The position numbers and the translations under genes were made by a program. 10,575 bases of DNA from Oscillospiraceae bacterium (GTDB lineage: Bacteria; Bacillota; Clostridia; Oscillospirales; CAG-272): NCBI GenBank assembly GCA_015065395.1, contig SVQJ01000050.1:1-10575 (forward strand), written 5' to 3'. Each line of letters opens with the position of its first letter. Within the stretch, counting starts at the first letter, position 1. A model generated the notes under the pieces. It was not told the DNA's origin and did no database searches. It worked only from the letters and a program-made list of their open reading frames with translations. Below are positions 1 through 7,001 of this stretch, one piece after another.

Positions 1-75
1 TTTAATCGGCAGAGTTTGTTTTTTGTCACGCTTTGCTATGACTTTTCTGCGTTCTGCGCCTTTTTCGACAGTCTG
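1..75. other. left-edge non-coding stretch
   Basis: No gene can be supported here. A plus-strand frame is open from base 2 and stops at 74-76, giving about 24 codons that match nothing I recognise, so the end of an upstream gene cannot be excluded. The octamer CGACAGTC occurs at 66-73 and again at 85-92 inside the neighbouring terminator hairpin. Confidence 0.3.
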
Positions 76-102
76 AAAGAGACCCGACAGTCGGGTCTCT
101 TT
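76..102 (-). terminator. intrinsic terminator of the hydratase gene
   Basis: A perfect 12-bp stem (76-87 with 91-102) closes a 3-base loop, CAG. The arms read AAAGAGACCCGA and TCGGGTCTCTTT, so the minus-strand transcript ends its stem in CUCUUU. It lies 17 bases past the hydratase stop codon. The symmetric A and T ends mean it could also act on plus-strand transcripts entering from the left. The run of T is short, so efficiency is uncertain. Confidence 0.75.
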
Positions 103-119
103 CTCATTATTCATTCACA

Positions 120-2426
120 TTACTTTTCGTTTCGTTCCTCAAGAGCTCTTCCCGTAAGGCTTCCTGCAAGAATGATCTTTCTCTCATCATCGGTAAGGGA
201 TCCGAGAGAAAAGGCATATTCGGTAACGCTTCCGTCTGCCTTGCAAAGATATCCGCGAATATTGCTCTCACCGTTTGCCACCGCTGCACGCACGCCGGGA
301 AGGATGAGCCAATCGCCGCAAGCGATCTCGCCGCCCGCATTACCCTCATTTTTACCGATGGTCATGCCGTCTGAGGTAAGGGGGAGCATACCCCAGTTAA
401 TGAGGTTTGAGCGATATCTCTTTGTTGCGTAATCTCTGGCGATATTTGCGCTTCCGCCAAGAACTCTCTGGCAGGAAGCCGCCTGCTCTCTGGCGCTTCC
501 GTCACCGGGACGGACTGCACAAACAAGGCTTCCGATGCCGATCGTACCGAAGAGAGCTCCGTGCTCTTCCTCATAAGCTGCAACTGCCGCCTTCAGAGAT
601 GCTTCCTCGGAGGAAATATCAACAGAAGCGTCAAATTCTTCTCCGCTCACCTTTTTCGCAACAGCGGCGATCTTATCCGCACGTCCCACATATTCAGGAT
701 CACGGCGGGACAGGGTGAGACGGGAAAGTCTGTAGGGGTTGGAACGGTATGATGAGGACTCTCCCGAGGGAATAAGCTCATCGGTGGTGGTAACATCATC
801 ATCGATAACGCTTGCGGTGCCGATGATAAGATTATCGTGAAGCGCTTTCATTCTGGGCCAGTCCTTGATATTGGGACCCATCTGAAGCTCAACGGAGCTA
901 TCGGGCTTATCATAACCGAACCATACACGGTTTTCGTAAACGGTGCTGTCAAATTTGTAATCGGGGGTAGTATATTCAACGTCAAGCTCGGTTGCCGCTG
1001 TAAGAAGACCCCCGTTTCGAGCTGTTGCCGCAATGGAGCGCGCATCCATAAGTGCAACCGAAGCAAACTGCCCCTCTCCGGGCTTTGAGCCCTCGCGGTT
1101 GGGGAAGTTTCTGGTGGAATGTCGAATAGAGAGGCCGCCGTTTGCAGGAACATCTCCCGCTCCGAAGCAGGGACCGCAGAATGCGGTTCTCAGAGTTGCG
1201 CCCGCTCTCATGAGATCGGATGCAACGCCTGTTTCTATCATACGTACAAACGCAGGCTGGCTTGCAGGATATGCGGAAAGAGCAAAGCGATCGCTTCCTA
1301 CGCTCATGCCGCGGAGGATATCTGCCGCCGCAGAAAGGTTATCGTATGTTCCGCCTGCACAGCCCGCAATAACGCCCTGGTCAACGCGGATGCGTCCCGT
1401 TACGGGATCGATCTTATCAACAAGGCGAAGAGTGCCGGGAGCAAGACCCAGCTGAGCCTCACCGTCAAGCTCGCACTTTCTGAGAATATCTGCGCCGTTT
1501 TCGCAAAGCGAGCGGATGGTATATGTATTGGAGGGATGGAAGGGGAGGGCGATCATAGGCTCAACAAGAGAAAGATCGATCTCCACAGCTCCGTCGTAAT
1601 ATGCACCCTCTTTAGGCTCCAGCTTCTTATAAGCCTCGGGACGGCCGTGCATCGTGAAATATCGCTGAGTTTCGCTGTCGGTCATCCAGATAGAGGAAAG
1701 ACAGGTCGTTTCAGTGGTCATAACGTCGATACCGTTACGGAATTCGATGGGAAGATTTGCGATACCGTCACCTACGAATTCAAGGACCTTATTTTTGACG
1801 AATTTCTCCTTGAAGGTAGCACCGATGAGGGCAAGGGCCACGTCCTGAGGACCGACGCCGGGACGGGGAGTTCCTGTGAGGCGGACAGCAATAACCTCGG
1901 GAGCGCTCACGTCATAAGTTCTGCCGAGAATCTGCTTAACAAGCTCAGGGCCGCCCTCTCCTACAGCCATGGTGCCGAGAGCACCGTATCTGGTATGGCT
2001 GTCGCTGCCAAGGATCATCTTGCCGCATCCGCTCATCATCTCTCTCATAAAGGAATGGATAACTGCCATGTGCGCAGGTACATAGATCGCACCGTATTTT
2101 TTAGCTGCTGAAAGGCCGAACATGTGGTCGTCCTCATTTATCGTTCCGCCGACTGCGCAAAGAGAGTTGTGGCAGTTGGTGAGAACGTAGGGCAAGGGGA
2201 GCTTTTCAAGGCCACCGGCTCTGGCGGTCATAAGGATACCCACATACGTGATATCATGGGATGCAAGCGCATCAAATTTGATCTTCAGGTTCTTTTCATC
2301 CCCGGAAGTGTTGTGTGCATTAAGAATAGAATAGGCGATAGTGCCCTTTCTTGCATTTTCCGTATCGGTGCCTTCACAGAAACGGCCGTTCCTATAGAAA
2401 ACACCGCCTTTAATAAGCTTTACCAT
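120..2426 (-). CDS. aconitase-superfamily hydratase, [4Fe-4S]
   Basis: Predicted 768-aa cytoplasmic hydro-lyase of the aconitase superfamily. The three cluster ligands are visible as C356 (in GCAGG) and C417/C420 (in FCGPCFG). The N-terminal domain has GSDSHTRYG (140-148), followed by MAVGEGGPE. STRNFPNREG (437-446) is the usual aconitase arginine segment. The swivel domain (about 625-740) has GDGSARE (641-647), equivalent to the GSSRE loop that carries the catalytic Ser and Arg, and RSNLINWGMLPL (672-683). The start at 2426 (MVKLIKGG) is preferred because GAAAGGA lies 8 bases upstream; an in-frame ATG at 2471 has no such site. The protein resembles the stand-alone 'hydratase' group common in Clostridia rather than classical AcnA/AcnB, so citrate/isocitrate should not be assumed to be the substrate. 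No leuC/leuD or TCA-cycle gene is nearby. The family is certain; the substrate is unknown. Confidence 0.9.
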   Translation of the reverse strand: MVKLIKGGVFYRNGRFCEGTDTENARKGTIAYSILNAHNTSGDEKNLKIKFDALASHDITYVGILMTARAGGLEKLPLPYVLTNCHNSLCAVGGTINEDDHMFGLSAAKKYGAIYVPAHMAVIHSFMREMMSGCGKMILGSDSHTRYGALGTMAVGEGGPELVKQILGRTYDVSAPEVIAVRLTGTPRPGVGPQDVALALIGATFKEKFVKNKVLEFVGDGIANLPIEFRNGIDVMTTETTCLSSIWMTDSETQRYFTMHGRPEAYKKLEPKEGAYYDGAVEIDLSLVEPMIALPFHPSNTYTIRSLCENGADILRKCELDGEAQLGLAPGTLRLVDKIDPVTGRIRVDQGVIAGCAGGTYDNLSAAADILRGMSVGSDRFALSAYPASQPAFVRMIETGVASDLMRAGATLRTAFCGPCFGAGDVPANGGLSIRHSTRNFPNREGSKPGEGQFASVALMDARSIAATARNGGLLTAATELDVEYTTPDYKFDSTVYENRVWFGYDKPDSSVELQMGPNIKDWPRMKALHDNLIIGTASVIDDDVTTTDELIPSGESSSYRSNPYRLSRLTLSRRDPEYVGRADKIAAVAKKVSGEEFDASVDISSEEASLKAAVAAYEEEHGALFGTIGIGSLVCAVRPGDGSAREQAASCQRVLGGSANIARDYATKRYRSNLINWGMLPLTSDGMTIGKNEGNAGGEIACGDWLILPGVRAAVANGESNIRGYLCKADGSVTEYAFSLGSLTDDERKIILAGSLTGRALEERNEK

Positions 2427-2457
2427 TTTGTATATCCTTTCAAGGGTAATGGAGATA

Positions 2458-2472
2458 ATTGATTTTATCAAT
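2458..2472. promoter_or_regulatory. candidate operator palindrome, hydratase promoter
   Basis: A perfect inverted repeat, ATTGAT-TTT-ATCAAT, starts just after the predicted transcription start of the hydratase gene (about 2474), covering roughly +2 to +16. A repressor bound here would block transcription. Short AT-rich palindromes can arise by chance, and no regulator gene is adjacent. Confidence 0.35.
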
Positions 2473-2480
2473 AATAAGTC

Positions 2481-2509
2481 ATTATACTATAGTAATTTCA
2501 TAAAATCAA
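2481..2509 (-). promoter_or_regulatory. sigma-A promoter of the hydratase gene
   Basis: On the minus strand the -35 is TTGATT (2504-2509) and the -10 is a perfect TATAAT (2481-2486), separated by 17 bases. The leader is about 48 bases long. The promoter lies between gatB and the hydratase. No convincing terminator is visible after gatB (2510-2568 has only an AT-rich 7-bp repeat), so some readthrough from gatCAB is possible. Confidence 0.75.
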
Positions 2510-2568
2510 GCCGCAAGCAGTATTTTTAGCGAAATTTGAATAAACAGGAGGGGAAAAATTCAAAAATG

Positions 2569-4011
2569 TCATTCCAAACCTTTGACAAGCTCCAACCTTT
2601 CCATAACAAGCTTTTCCAACGCCTTGGGCTCTGCCTTTTTTTGGCTAAGTCCCATAGCTTTGCCGACGATGGACTTTGCGGCACTCGCCTTCCCCTTCTT
2701 ATAGTCCGCAACCGCCCTTTCGCTTTCACTGATCGCCTGAATGACAAAGGGCAGTAACTCTTCCCTCGCTTGAATCTGGGCAAGAGCCTCCCTTTCCACT
2801 CTCTCCAAAGGATCAAAATCCTCTGTGCAAAGATCGGCAAGAAGCATTTTTGCCACCTGAGAATTTATGACCCCCTCACTCTGCATATCCGCAACACAGG
2901 CAAAATGCAAGGGGTCTGCATTACACTCAAAATGCTCTCCGCCGCACATACCCATTATGAAAGAGGTTAGCAGATTGGCAACCGCTTCAGGATGCTTCGA
3001 AGCAGCGGCGCATCTTTCAAAATAATCTGCAAGAAAAACATCCCCTGCAATTATCCTTGCCGTTTTGCAAGGAATACAGTACTCCTTTATATATCTCTCC
3101 TCTCTCTCATCGGGGAGCGAAGGAATCTCACTTTTCAGCTTTTCGATATGCTTTTGCGAAAGCACCAATGGGGGGAGATCCGGCTCCGGAAAAAATCTGT
3201 AATCGTTTGCGTTTTCCTTGGTCCTCATAGAAAATGTTTTCCCGCTCTGAGCATCAAAGCGCCTCGTTTCCTGAACTATCTGCTCTCCCCTCTCGACAGC
3301 CTGCACCTGTCTGCGGTATTCATATTCTATTGCCTTTCCCACAAACTGAAAGGAATTCAGATTTTTCATCTCCGTGCGCACCCCGAGGGCTGTCTCTCCC
3401 CTTTTTCTTACGGAAAGATTCACGTCACAGCGCAGGCTTCCCTCGTTCATTTTGCAATCCGAAACGCCGGCGTACAAAAGATGGGTGCGAAGCTTTTTAA
3501 GAAAAGCCTTTGCCTCGTCCCCGCTTCTCAGGTCGGGCTCGGTGACTATCTCAATAAGCCCAACTCCGCATCGGTTGCAATCAATGAGAGTTTTTTCGTT
3601 ATCATGGTTAAGCTTTCCCGCATCCTCCTCAATATGGATACGGGTTATGCCCACCCTCTTTTCTCCGTCCTCGGTCTCTATCAGAAGGCTGCCGTTTTTG
3701 CACAGGGGCACATCAAACTGTGTTATCTGGTAGGCCTTTGGAAGATCGGGATAAAAATAGTTTTTTCTGTCAAAAAAAGAGATCTCCGATATTTCACAGC
3801 CTGTGCAAAGCCCTGCCTTTATTGCAAGATCAACTGCCTTTTTGTTGAGAACGGGGAGCGCACCGGGAAGCCCCAGACATACGGGGCAGACCTTGGTATT
3901 CGGCTCTCCGCCAAATGAGGCAGAGCATCGGCAGAATATTTTTGTTTCAGTCTTCAGCTCCACATGAACCTCAAGACCGATGACCGCCTCATAATCGTTT
4001 ATATAATTCAT
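2569..4011 (-). CDS. gatB: Asp/Glu-tRNA amidotransferase subunit B
   Basis: 480 aa, normal full length. GatB binds the misacylated tRNA and phosphorylates the Asp or Glu moiety before ammonia from GatA amidates it. The N-terminal signature GLEVHVEL is at 12-19. Four cysteines, C27/C29 and C42/C45 (CRC and CPVC), form the metal-site pattern found in many GatB proteins. DRKNYFYPDLPKAYQITQ (81-98), HIEEDAGKL (126-134) and DYRFFPEPDLPPL (270-282) are family hallmarks. The C-terminal YqeY-like tRNA-binding domain (about 330-480) includes KASAAKSIVGKAMG (441-454). Its ATG overlaps the gatA stop as ATGA, which implies translational coupling, and a G-rich ribosome binding site precedes it inside gatA. 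Last gene of gatCAB. Confidence 0.97.
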   Translation of the reverse strand: MNYINDYEAVIGLEVHVELKTETKIFCRCSASFGGEPNTKVCPVCLGLPGALPVLNKKAVDLAIKAGLCTGCEISEISFFDRKNYFYPDLPKAYQITQFDVPLCKNGSLLIETEDGEKRVGITRIHIEEDAGKLNHDNEKTLIDCNRCGVGLIEIVTEPDLRSGDEAKAFLKKLRTHLLYAGVSDCKMNEGSLRCDVNLSVRKRGETALGVRTEMKNLNSFQFVGKAIEYEYRRQVQAVERGEQIVQETRRFDAQSGKTFSMRTKENANDYRFFPEPDLPPLVLSQKHIEKLKSEIPSLPDEREERYIKEYCIPCKTARIIAGDVFLADYFERCAAASKHPEAVANLLTSFIMGMCGGEHFECNADPLHFACVADMQSEGVINSQVAKMLLADLCTEDFDPLERVEREALAQIQAREELLPFVIQAISESERAVADYKKGKASAAKSIVGKAMGLSQKKAEPKALEKLVMERLELVKGLE

Positions 4012-5438
4012 TTATTTCCCCCCTCAAGCAAAAGGCCGACGCTGTAAAGCAGGCTTTCCGAAAACTTCCGTCCCATAAGCTGAACGCTCAGGGGAAGTCC
4101 TCCTTCACCCGTCCCGAAGGGTAAGGCAAGGGCAGGAATGCCTGCAATATTTGCCGGAACCGAAAACACGTCCGTCATATAAGCTCTCAAAGGATCTTCC
4201 AGAGAGCCGAGGACGGGAGCCGCCGAGGGCACCGTGGGGGAAAGGATAAGATCGCACTCCGAAAAAGCCTTTTCAAGATCCTCTTTCAGAAGTGCCTTTG
4301 CCAAAAGCGCTTTCTTATAATATTCGTCCCGAAATCCCTCACTCAATGCATGAGTTCCCAGCATTATCCTTCGCTTAACTTCTCTGCCAAAGCCCTCTTG
4401 GCGGCTCATCTTATATATATCATCCATATCAGCCGAAGCATTTTTTGTTCTGTACCCGTATCTTATTCCGTCAAATCTTGCAAGGTTTGAGGATGCCTCT
4501 GCAGATGAGATCACGTAATATGCTCCGAGAGCGCGGTTTATATTGGGAAGCTTTACTTGAACGATCTGCGCTCCCATCCCCAAAAGAGCATCCGCCGCTT
4601 TTCTGTGAGCATTTTTCACCTGCTCACTCACTCCGTCCGACATAAATTCCTCACAGATGCCGACCCGAAGCTTTTTGGGATCAATATCGCAAGGCATAGC
4701 GCTGCCGCCGTTTCTGCTTTGAGAATCCCTCTTATCTGCTCCCGAGATCGCACAAAGCACCGTTGCGTTATCCTTAACAGTCCTTGTGATAGGACCTATC
4801 TGATCAAAGGAAGAAGCAAACGCCACCAGCCCGTATCTGGATACTCTGCCATAGGTAGGCTTCATTCCCACAAGACCGCAGTATGCCGCAGGGGTCCTCA
4901 CCGAGCCGCCTGTATCACTGCCGATAGAAAATACCGCCTCACCTGCCGCCACGCTCGCACCGCTGCCTCCCGAGGATCCGCCGGGAGAGCGTGAAGTATC
5001 CAAAGGATTTTTCGTTACTGCAAATGCTGAATTCTCATTGCACGAGCCCATGGCAAACTCATCCATATTCGTTTTTCCCAAAAGCACGCAGCCCTCATCG
5101 GAAAGCTTTTCCCAAACGGTGGCGCTGTAGGGGGGGATATAGCCTTCAAGCATACGGGAGGCACAGGTAGTGGGGATATCTTTTGTGGATATATTATCCT
5201 TAAGGGACATGGGAATTCCGCAAAGCAGAGGTGCATTCCCCAAAGCCAAGCGCTTATCCGCAAGAGCCGCGCTTTCCAGCGCCATCTCAGGAGAAGACCA
5301 AAGATACGCCCCGATGGAAGGCTCTGCCTCCTCCATCCTCTTCAGAAACGCCCCCGCAAGCTCGACGGCGGAATATTCTTTATTTCTCAGTGCCTCAACG
5401 TGCTCACAAAGGCTCCTGCTTATCATTTCGTCCATCAT
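4008..5438 (-). CDS. gatA: Asp/Glu-tRNA amidotransferase subunit A
   Basis: 476 aa amidase-signature protein. It hydrolyses glutamine and channels ammonia to GatB for conversion of Asp-tRNA(Asn) or Glu-tRNA(Gln). The Lys-cisSer-Ser triad is intact: K80 (in SLKDN), S155 (in PGGSSGGS) and S179 (in GSDTGGS). These correspond to K79/S154/S178 of the Staphylococcus aureus enzyme. The start at 5438 lies 11 bases after the gatC stop, with AGGGCGG between as ribosome binding site; a second ATG follows immediately (5435), so the N-terminus is uncertain by one residue. The presence of GatCAB suggests that the organism makes Gln-tRNA(Gln) and/or Asn-tRNA(Asn) by the indirect route. Confidence 0.97.
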   Translation of the reverse strand: MMDEMISRSLCEHVEALRNKEYSAVELAGAFLKRMEEAEPSIGAYLWSSPEMALESAALADKRLALGNAPLLCGIPMSLKDNISTKDIPTTCASRMLEGYIPPYSATVWEKLSDEGCVLLGKTNMDEFAMGSCNENSAFAVTKNPLDTSRSPGGSSGGSGASVAAGEAVFSIGSDTGGSVRTPAAYCGLVGMKPTYGRVSRYGLVAFASSFDQIGPITRTVKDNATVLCAISGADKRDSQSRNGGSAMPCDIDPKKLRVGICEEFMSDGVSEQVKNAHRKAADALLGMGAQIVQVKLPNINRALGAYYVISSAEASSNLARFDGIRYGYRTKNASADMDDIYKMSRQEGFGREVKRRIMLGTHALSEGFRDEYYKKALLAKALLKEDLEKAFSECDLILSPTVPSAAPVLGSLEDPLRAYMTDVFSVPANIAGIPALALPFGTGEGGLPLSVQLMGRKFSESLLYSVGLLLEGGNK

Positions 5439-5449
5439 GTATCCGCCCT

Positions 5450-5728
5450 TTAATTCAAAAACTTGGGAACAGCGATGAATCCCTCAAAAGTATCGGGGGC
5501 ATTTTTCAAAGCACTGTCCCTCGAAAGAGACTTTCCCTCTGTATCTTCTCTCAATTCTATCCCTTCGTCCTCCTCGTGGAAAAGCAGTTGATTTTCCACG
5601 GACAAAAGATCATCGGCAAGGGTCACTATCCTTTTCAGATCATTTTCCAAAGATGCCTTCTCATCCTCGGAAAGCTGAAGCTTTGCAAGAAGCGAAAGCT
5701 TTTCTATATTAATGTTTTTTTCGTTCAT
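5450..5728 (-). CDS. gatC: Asp/Glu-tRNA amidotransferase subunit C
   Basis: 92 aa, the usual size for GatC. This small subunit wraps around and stabilises the GatA-GatB interface. Recognisable features are the N-terminal helix pattern EKLSLLAKLQLSEDE (9-23), the central LRED (59-62) and the C-terminal KNAPDTFEGFIAVPKFL (75-91), which match the family's 'L..AP.....f.VPkvl' ending. A GAGGAAAT ribosome binding site precedes the ATG. First gene of the gatCAB operon, with a promoter about 35 bases upstream. Confidence 0.93.
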   Translation of the reverse strand: MNEKNINIEKLSLLAKLQLSEDEKASLENDLKRIVTLADDLLSVENQLLFHEEDEGIELREDTEGKSLSRDSALKNAPDTFEGFIAVPKFLN

Positions 5729-5762
5729 TTCTGTTATTTCCTCTTATAGAAAATATATGCTT

Positions 5763-5791
5763 ATTGTACCATTGAAAAAAAGATGCGTCAA
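5763..5791 (-). promoter_or_regulatory. sigma-A promoter of gatCAB
   Basis: On the minus strand the -35 is TTGACG (5786-5791) and the -10 is TACAAT (5763-5768), with exactly 17 bases between. The expected start is near 5756, giving a leader of about 28 bases that carries GAGGAAAT before gatC. No leader structure such as a T-box fits in so short a leader, which suggests constitutive expression. Confidence 0.8.
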
Positions 5792-5820
5792 GAGCAGGGA
5801 AAGCAGTATAAAGCAAAACT

Positions 5821-5861
5821 CCCCGAATGGCGCCGTTTTTCGTGACGGCCTCCGTTCGGGG
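5821..5861 (-). terminator. intrinsic terminator after the exchanger gene
   Basis: A hairpin of 41 bases lies 7 bases past the exchanger stop codon. Outer arms CCCCGAA/TTCGGGG (5821-5827 and 5855-5861) enclose an inner GCCGT/ACGGC stem with bulges. On the minus strand the stem is followed by AGTTTTGCTTT. It separates the exchanger from the gatCAB promoter at 5791. Confidence 0.75.
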
Positions 5862-5868
5862 ACATTTA

Positions 5869-6792
5869 TTATACGAGCAAAAGATATGTGGTATAGGCAA
5901 CGTATGCACCAAGGCAAACAAATCCGGATATTCTTCCCATCTTCTTTTTAACAAGGCAATATGCAAACATAGCGGCGGTTACTCCCAGCACAACAGCGCA
6001 GTTTATGACCGCCTCCGTATCCGTTGTTATGGGAGATATGGTTCCGGAAAGTCCCAGAATGAGGAAAATATTGAAAATGTTCGATCCCACCACGTTACCA
6101 AGAGCAAGACCGCTATCGCCCTTTCTTGCTGCGGCGATGCTTGTTACAAGCTCGGGAAGGCTCGTTCCTACGGCAATTATGGTAAGTGCTATAAGATTCT
6201 CGCTCCAACCCCAGCTCTCGGCAATAAGGCAAGCGTTGTTCTTTACCATATCTCCGCCGAAGATAACGGCACACAGCCCTCCGGCGATATATACAATGCT
6301 GAGAAGAGGAGAAAGTGCCTTTACCTCCTCGCCCTTCTCACGGTTTTTAAGGGCACCGATAACGAGATATGCTATATAGCTCATGATCAGCACAAGAAAA
6401 ACGATACCTGCCGCACGGCTTATTTTACCAAGCAGCATAACAAGCAGGAAAAGAATTATGCTTGCGCCGATATTCACGGGGAAATCGCGATGGAGAAGAT
6501 CCTTATCCAGGGCGAAGGGCCTGATAGCACTGCAGGCACCCACAACTACAAGAAGATTGAATATATTTGATCCTACCACGTTGCTCACCGCGATCTCGTT
6601 GCTTCCGGAAAGCGCCGCATTGATGCTTACGGATGCCTCGGGAGCACTTGTTCCCATAGCCACAATGGTAAGACCGATGACAACGCTGGGAACCCCCAGA
6701 AGCTTTGCAACGCTGGAAGCGCCCTCAACAAAGAAATCCGCACCCTTGACAAGCAAAAAGAAACCCACGATCAAAAGCACATACATTAACAT
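5869..6792 (-). CDS. CaCA-family Na+/Ca2+-type cation exchanger (YrbG-like)
   Basis: 307-aa inner-membrane antiporter of the CaCA superfamily (COG0530-like), with about ten hydrophobic segments. Both alpha-repeats are intact. Alpha-1 (about 40-79) has GLTIVAMGTSAPE then NVVGSNIFN, with acidic E52. Alpha-2 (about 202-241) has ALTIIAVGTSLPE then GNVVGSNIFN, with E214. These glutamates line the ion site in the family. The start at 6792 is chosen because GAGGG lies 8 bases upstream; a longer reading from a TTG at 6870 would be coded by the terminator hairpin and is rejected. A second ATG at 6786 is possible. An apparent Mn2+-type riboswitch in the leader suggests that the physiological substrate may include Mn2+, although the sequence family alone would suggest Ca2+. 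Confidence 0.92.
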   Translation of the reverse strand: MLMYVLLIVGFFLLVKGADFFVEGASSVAKLLGVPSVVIGLTIVAMGTSAPEASVSINAALSGSNEIAVSNVVGSNIFNLLVVVGACSAIRPFALDKDLLHRDFPVNIGASIILFLLVMLLGKISRAAGIVFLVLIMSYIAYLVIGALKNREKGEEVKALSPLLSIVYIAGGLCAVIFGGDMVKNNACLIAESWGWSENLIALTIIAVGTSLPELVTSIAAARKGDSGLALGNVVGSNIFNIFLILGLSGTISPITTDTEAVINCAVVLGVTAAMFAYCLVKKKMGRISGFVCLGAYVAYTTYLLLV

Positions 6793-6822
6793 TTTTATTT
6801 CCCTCTTCCTTGATTTTTTCGC

Positions 6823-6863
6823 AAAAAAAAGAGACTTCTGCCGCGAAATGCGGCAAAAGTCTC
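6823..6863 (-). terminator. leader terminator of the riboswitch expression platform
   Basis: On the minus strand, a 14-base arm GAGACTTTTGCCGC (6850-6863) pairs with GCGGCAGAAGTCTC (6831-6844), with one G-T or A-G type mismatch region, over a 5-base loop. Eight T follow directly (6823-6830). It sits about 30 bases before the exchanger start codon, so it must be bypassed for expression. Its 5' arm contains the 3' strand of the aptamer P1 helix (6855-6859), so aptamer folding and termination exclude each other. Confidence 0.9.
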
Positions 6864-6956
6864 GTTTCAAAACAAGCTGTTTCGTGTACGGCCCGGTATT
6901 TCTACGGGATGACGAACCGCACAGTACCGAAGACTCGGCACAAACTACTCCCTCTT
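6855..6956 (-). promoter_or_regulatory. yybP-ykoY (Mn2+) riboswitch aptamer
   Basis: The leader matches the yybP-ykoY class as I recall it from the crystallised Lactococcus example. P1 is AAGAG (6952-6956) pairing with CUUUU (6855-6859). The conserved GGAGUAG (6945-6951) directly follows the 5' P1 strand and ACGAGA directly precedes the 3' strand, like AGCAAGA in known members. A GUGCCGA/UCGGUAC hairpin follows, then a UGUGCGG/CCGUACA stem whose internal loop carries CGUCA (6910-6914) and a GAAA-capped helix ending in ACCGG. These are the two loops that dock to form the metal site in the family. Because P1 and the terminator share bases, metal binding should prevent termination and switch the gene on. 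No covariance search was possible here. Confidence 0.8.
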
Positions 6957-6965
6957 ACTTTTTTC

Positions 6966-6994
6966 ATTATACTTATCGTGCCCGACTTTGTCAA
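6966..6994 (-). promoter_or_regulatory. consensus sigma-A promoter of the riboswitch-exchanger unit
   Basis: On the minus strand, a perfect -35 TTGACA (6989-6994) and a perfect -10 TATAAT (6966-6971) have a 17-base spacer. The predicted start near 6959 is immediately before the aptamer P1 helix. The -35 begins 7 bases after the dapA stop codon, so the two units abut with no terminator between them. Such a strong promoter fits control by leader attenuation rather than by initiation. Confidence 0.92.
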
Positions 6995-7001
6995 GAAGTA
7001 T

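Noticed and set aside
1119..2111. 330-codon plus-strand open frame
   Set aside because: It is fully antisense to the hydratase gene, whose family motifs run throughout. The translation has no recognisable domain and there is no promoter or ribosome binding site.
2546..2757. AGGAGGGG (2546-2553) followed by an ATG at 2566 on the plus strand
   Set aside because: The start signal looks good, but the frame is antisense to the 3' end of gatB and its translation is unlike any family. I treat it as chance.
2992..3918. 308-codon plus-strand open frame
   Set aside because: Antisense to gatB. It is explained by the codon bias of the real gene, and its Cys/Leu/Phe-rich translation matches no family.
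5827..6570. 247-codon plus-strand open frame
   Set aside because: Antisense to the exchanger gene. It starts inside the exchanger terminator hairpin and has no domain signal.
6793..6870. 26-residue N-terminal extension of the exchanger from a TTG codon
   Set aside because: These codons consist of the riboswitch terminator and its T-run. The ATG at 6792 has a proper ribosome binding site and begins at the first membrane segment.
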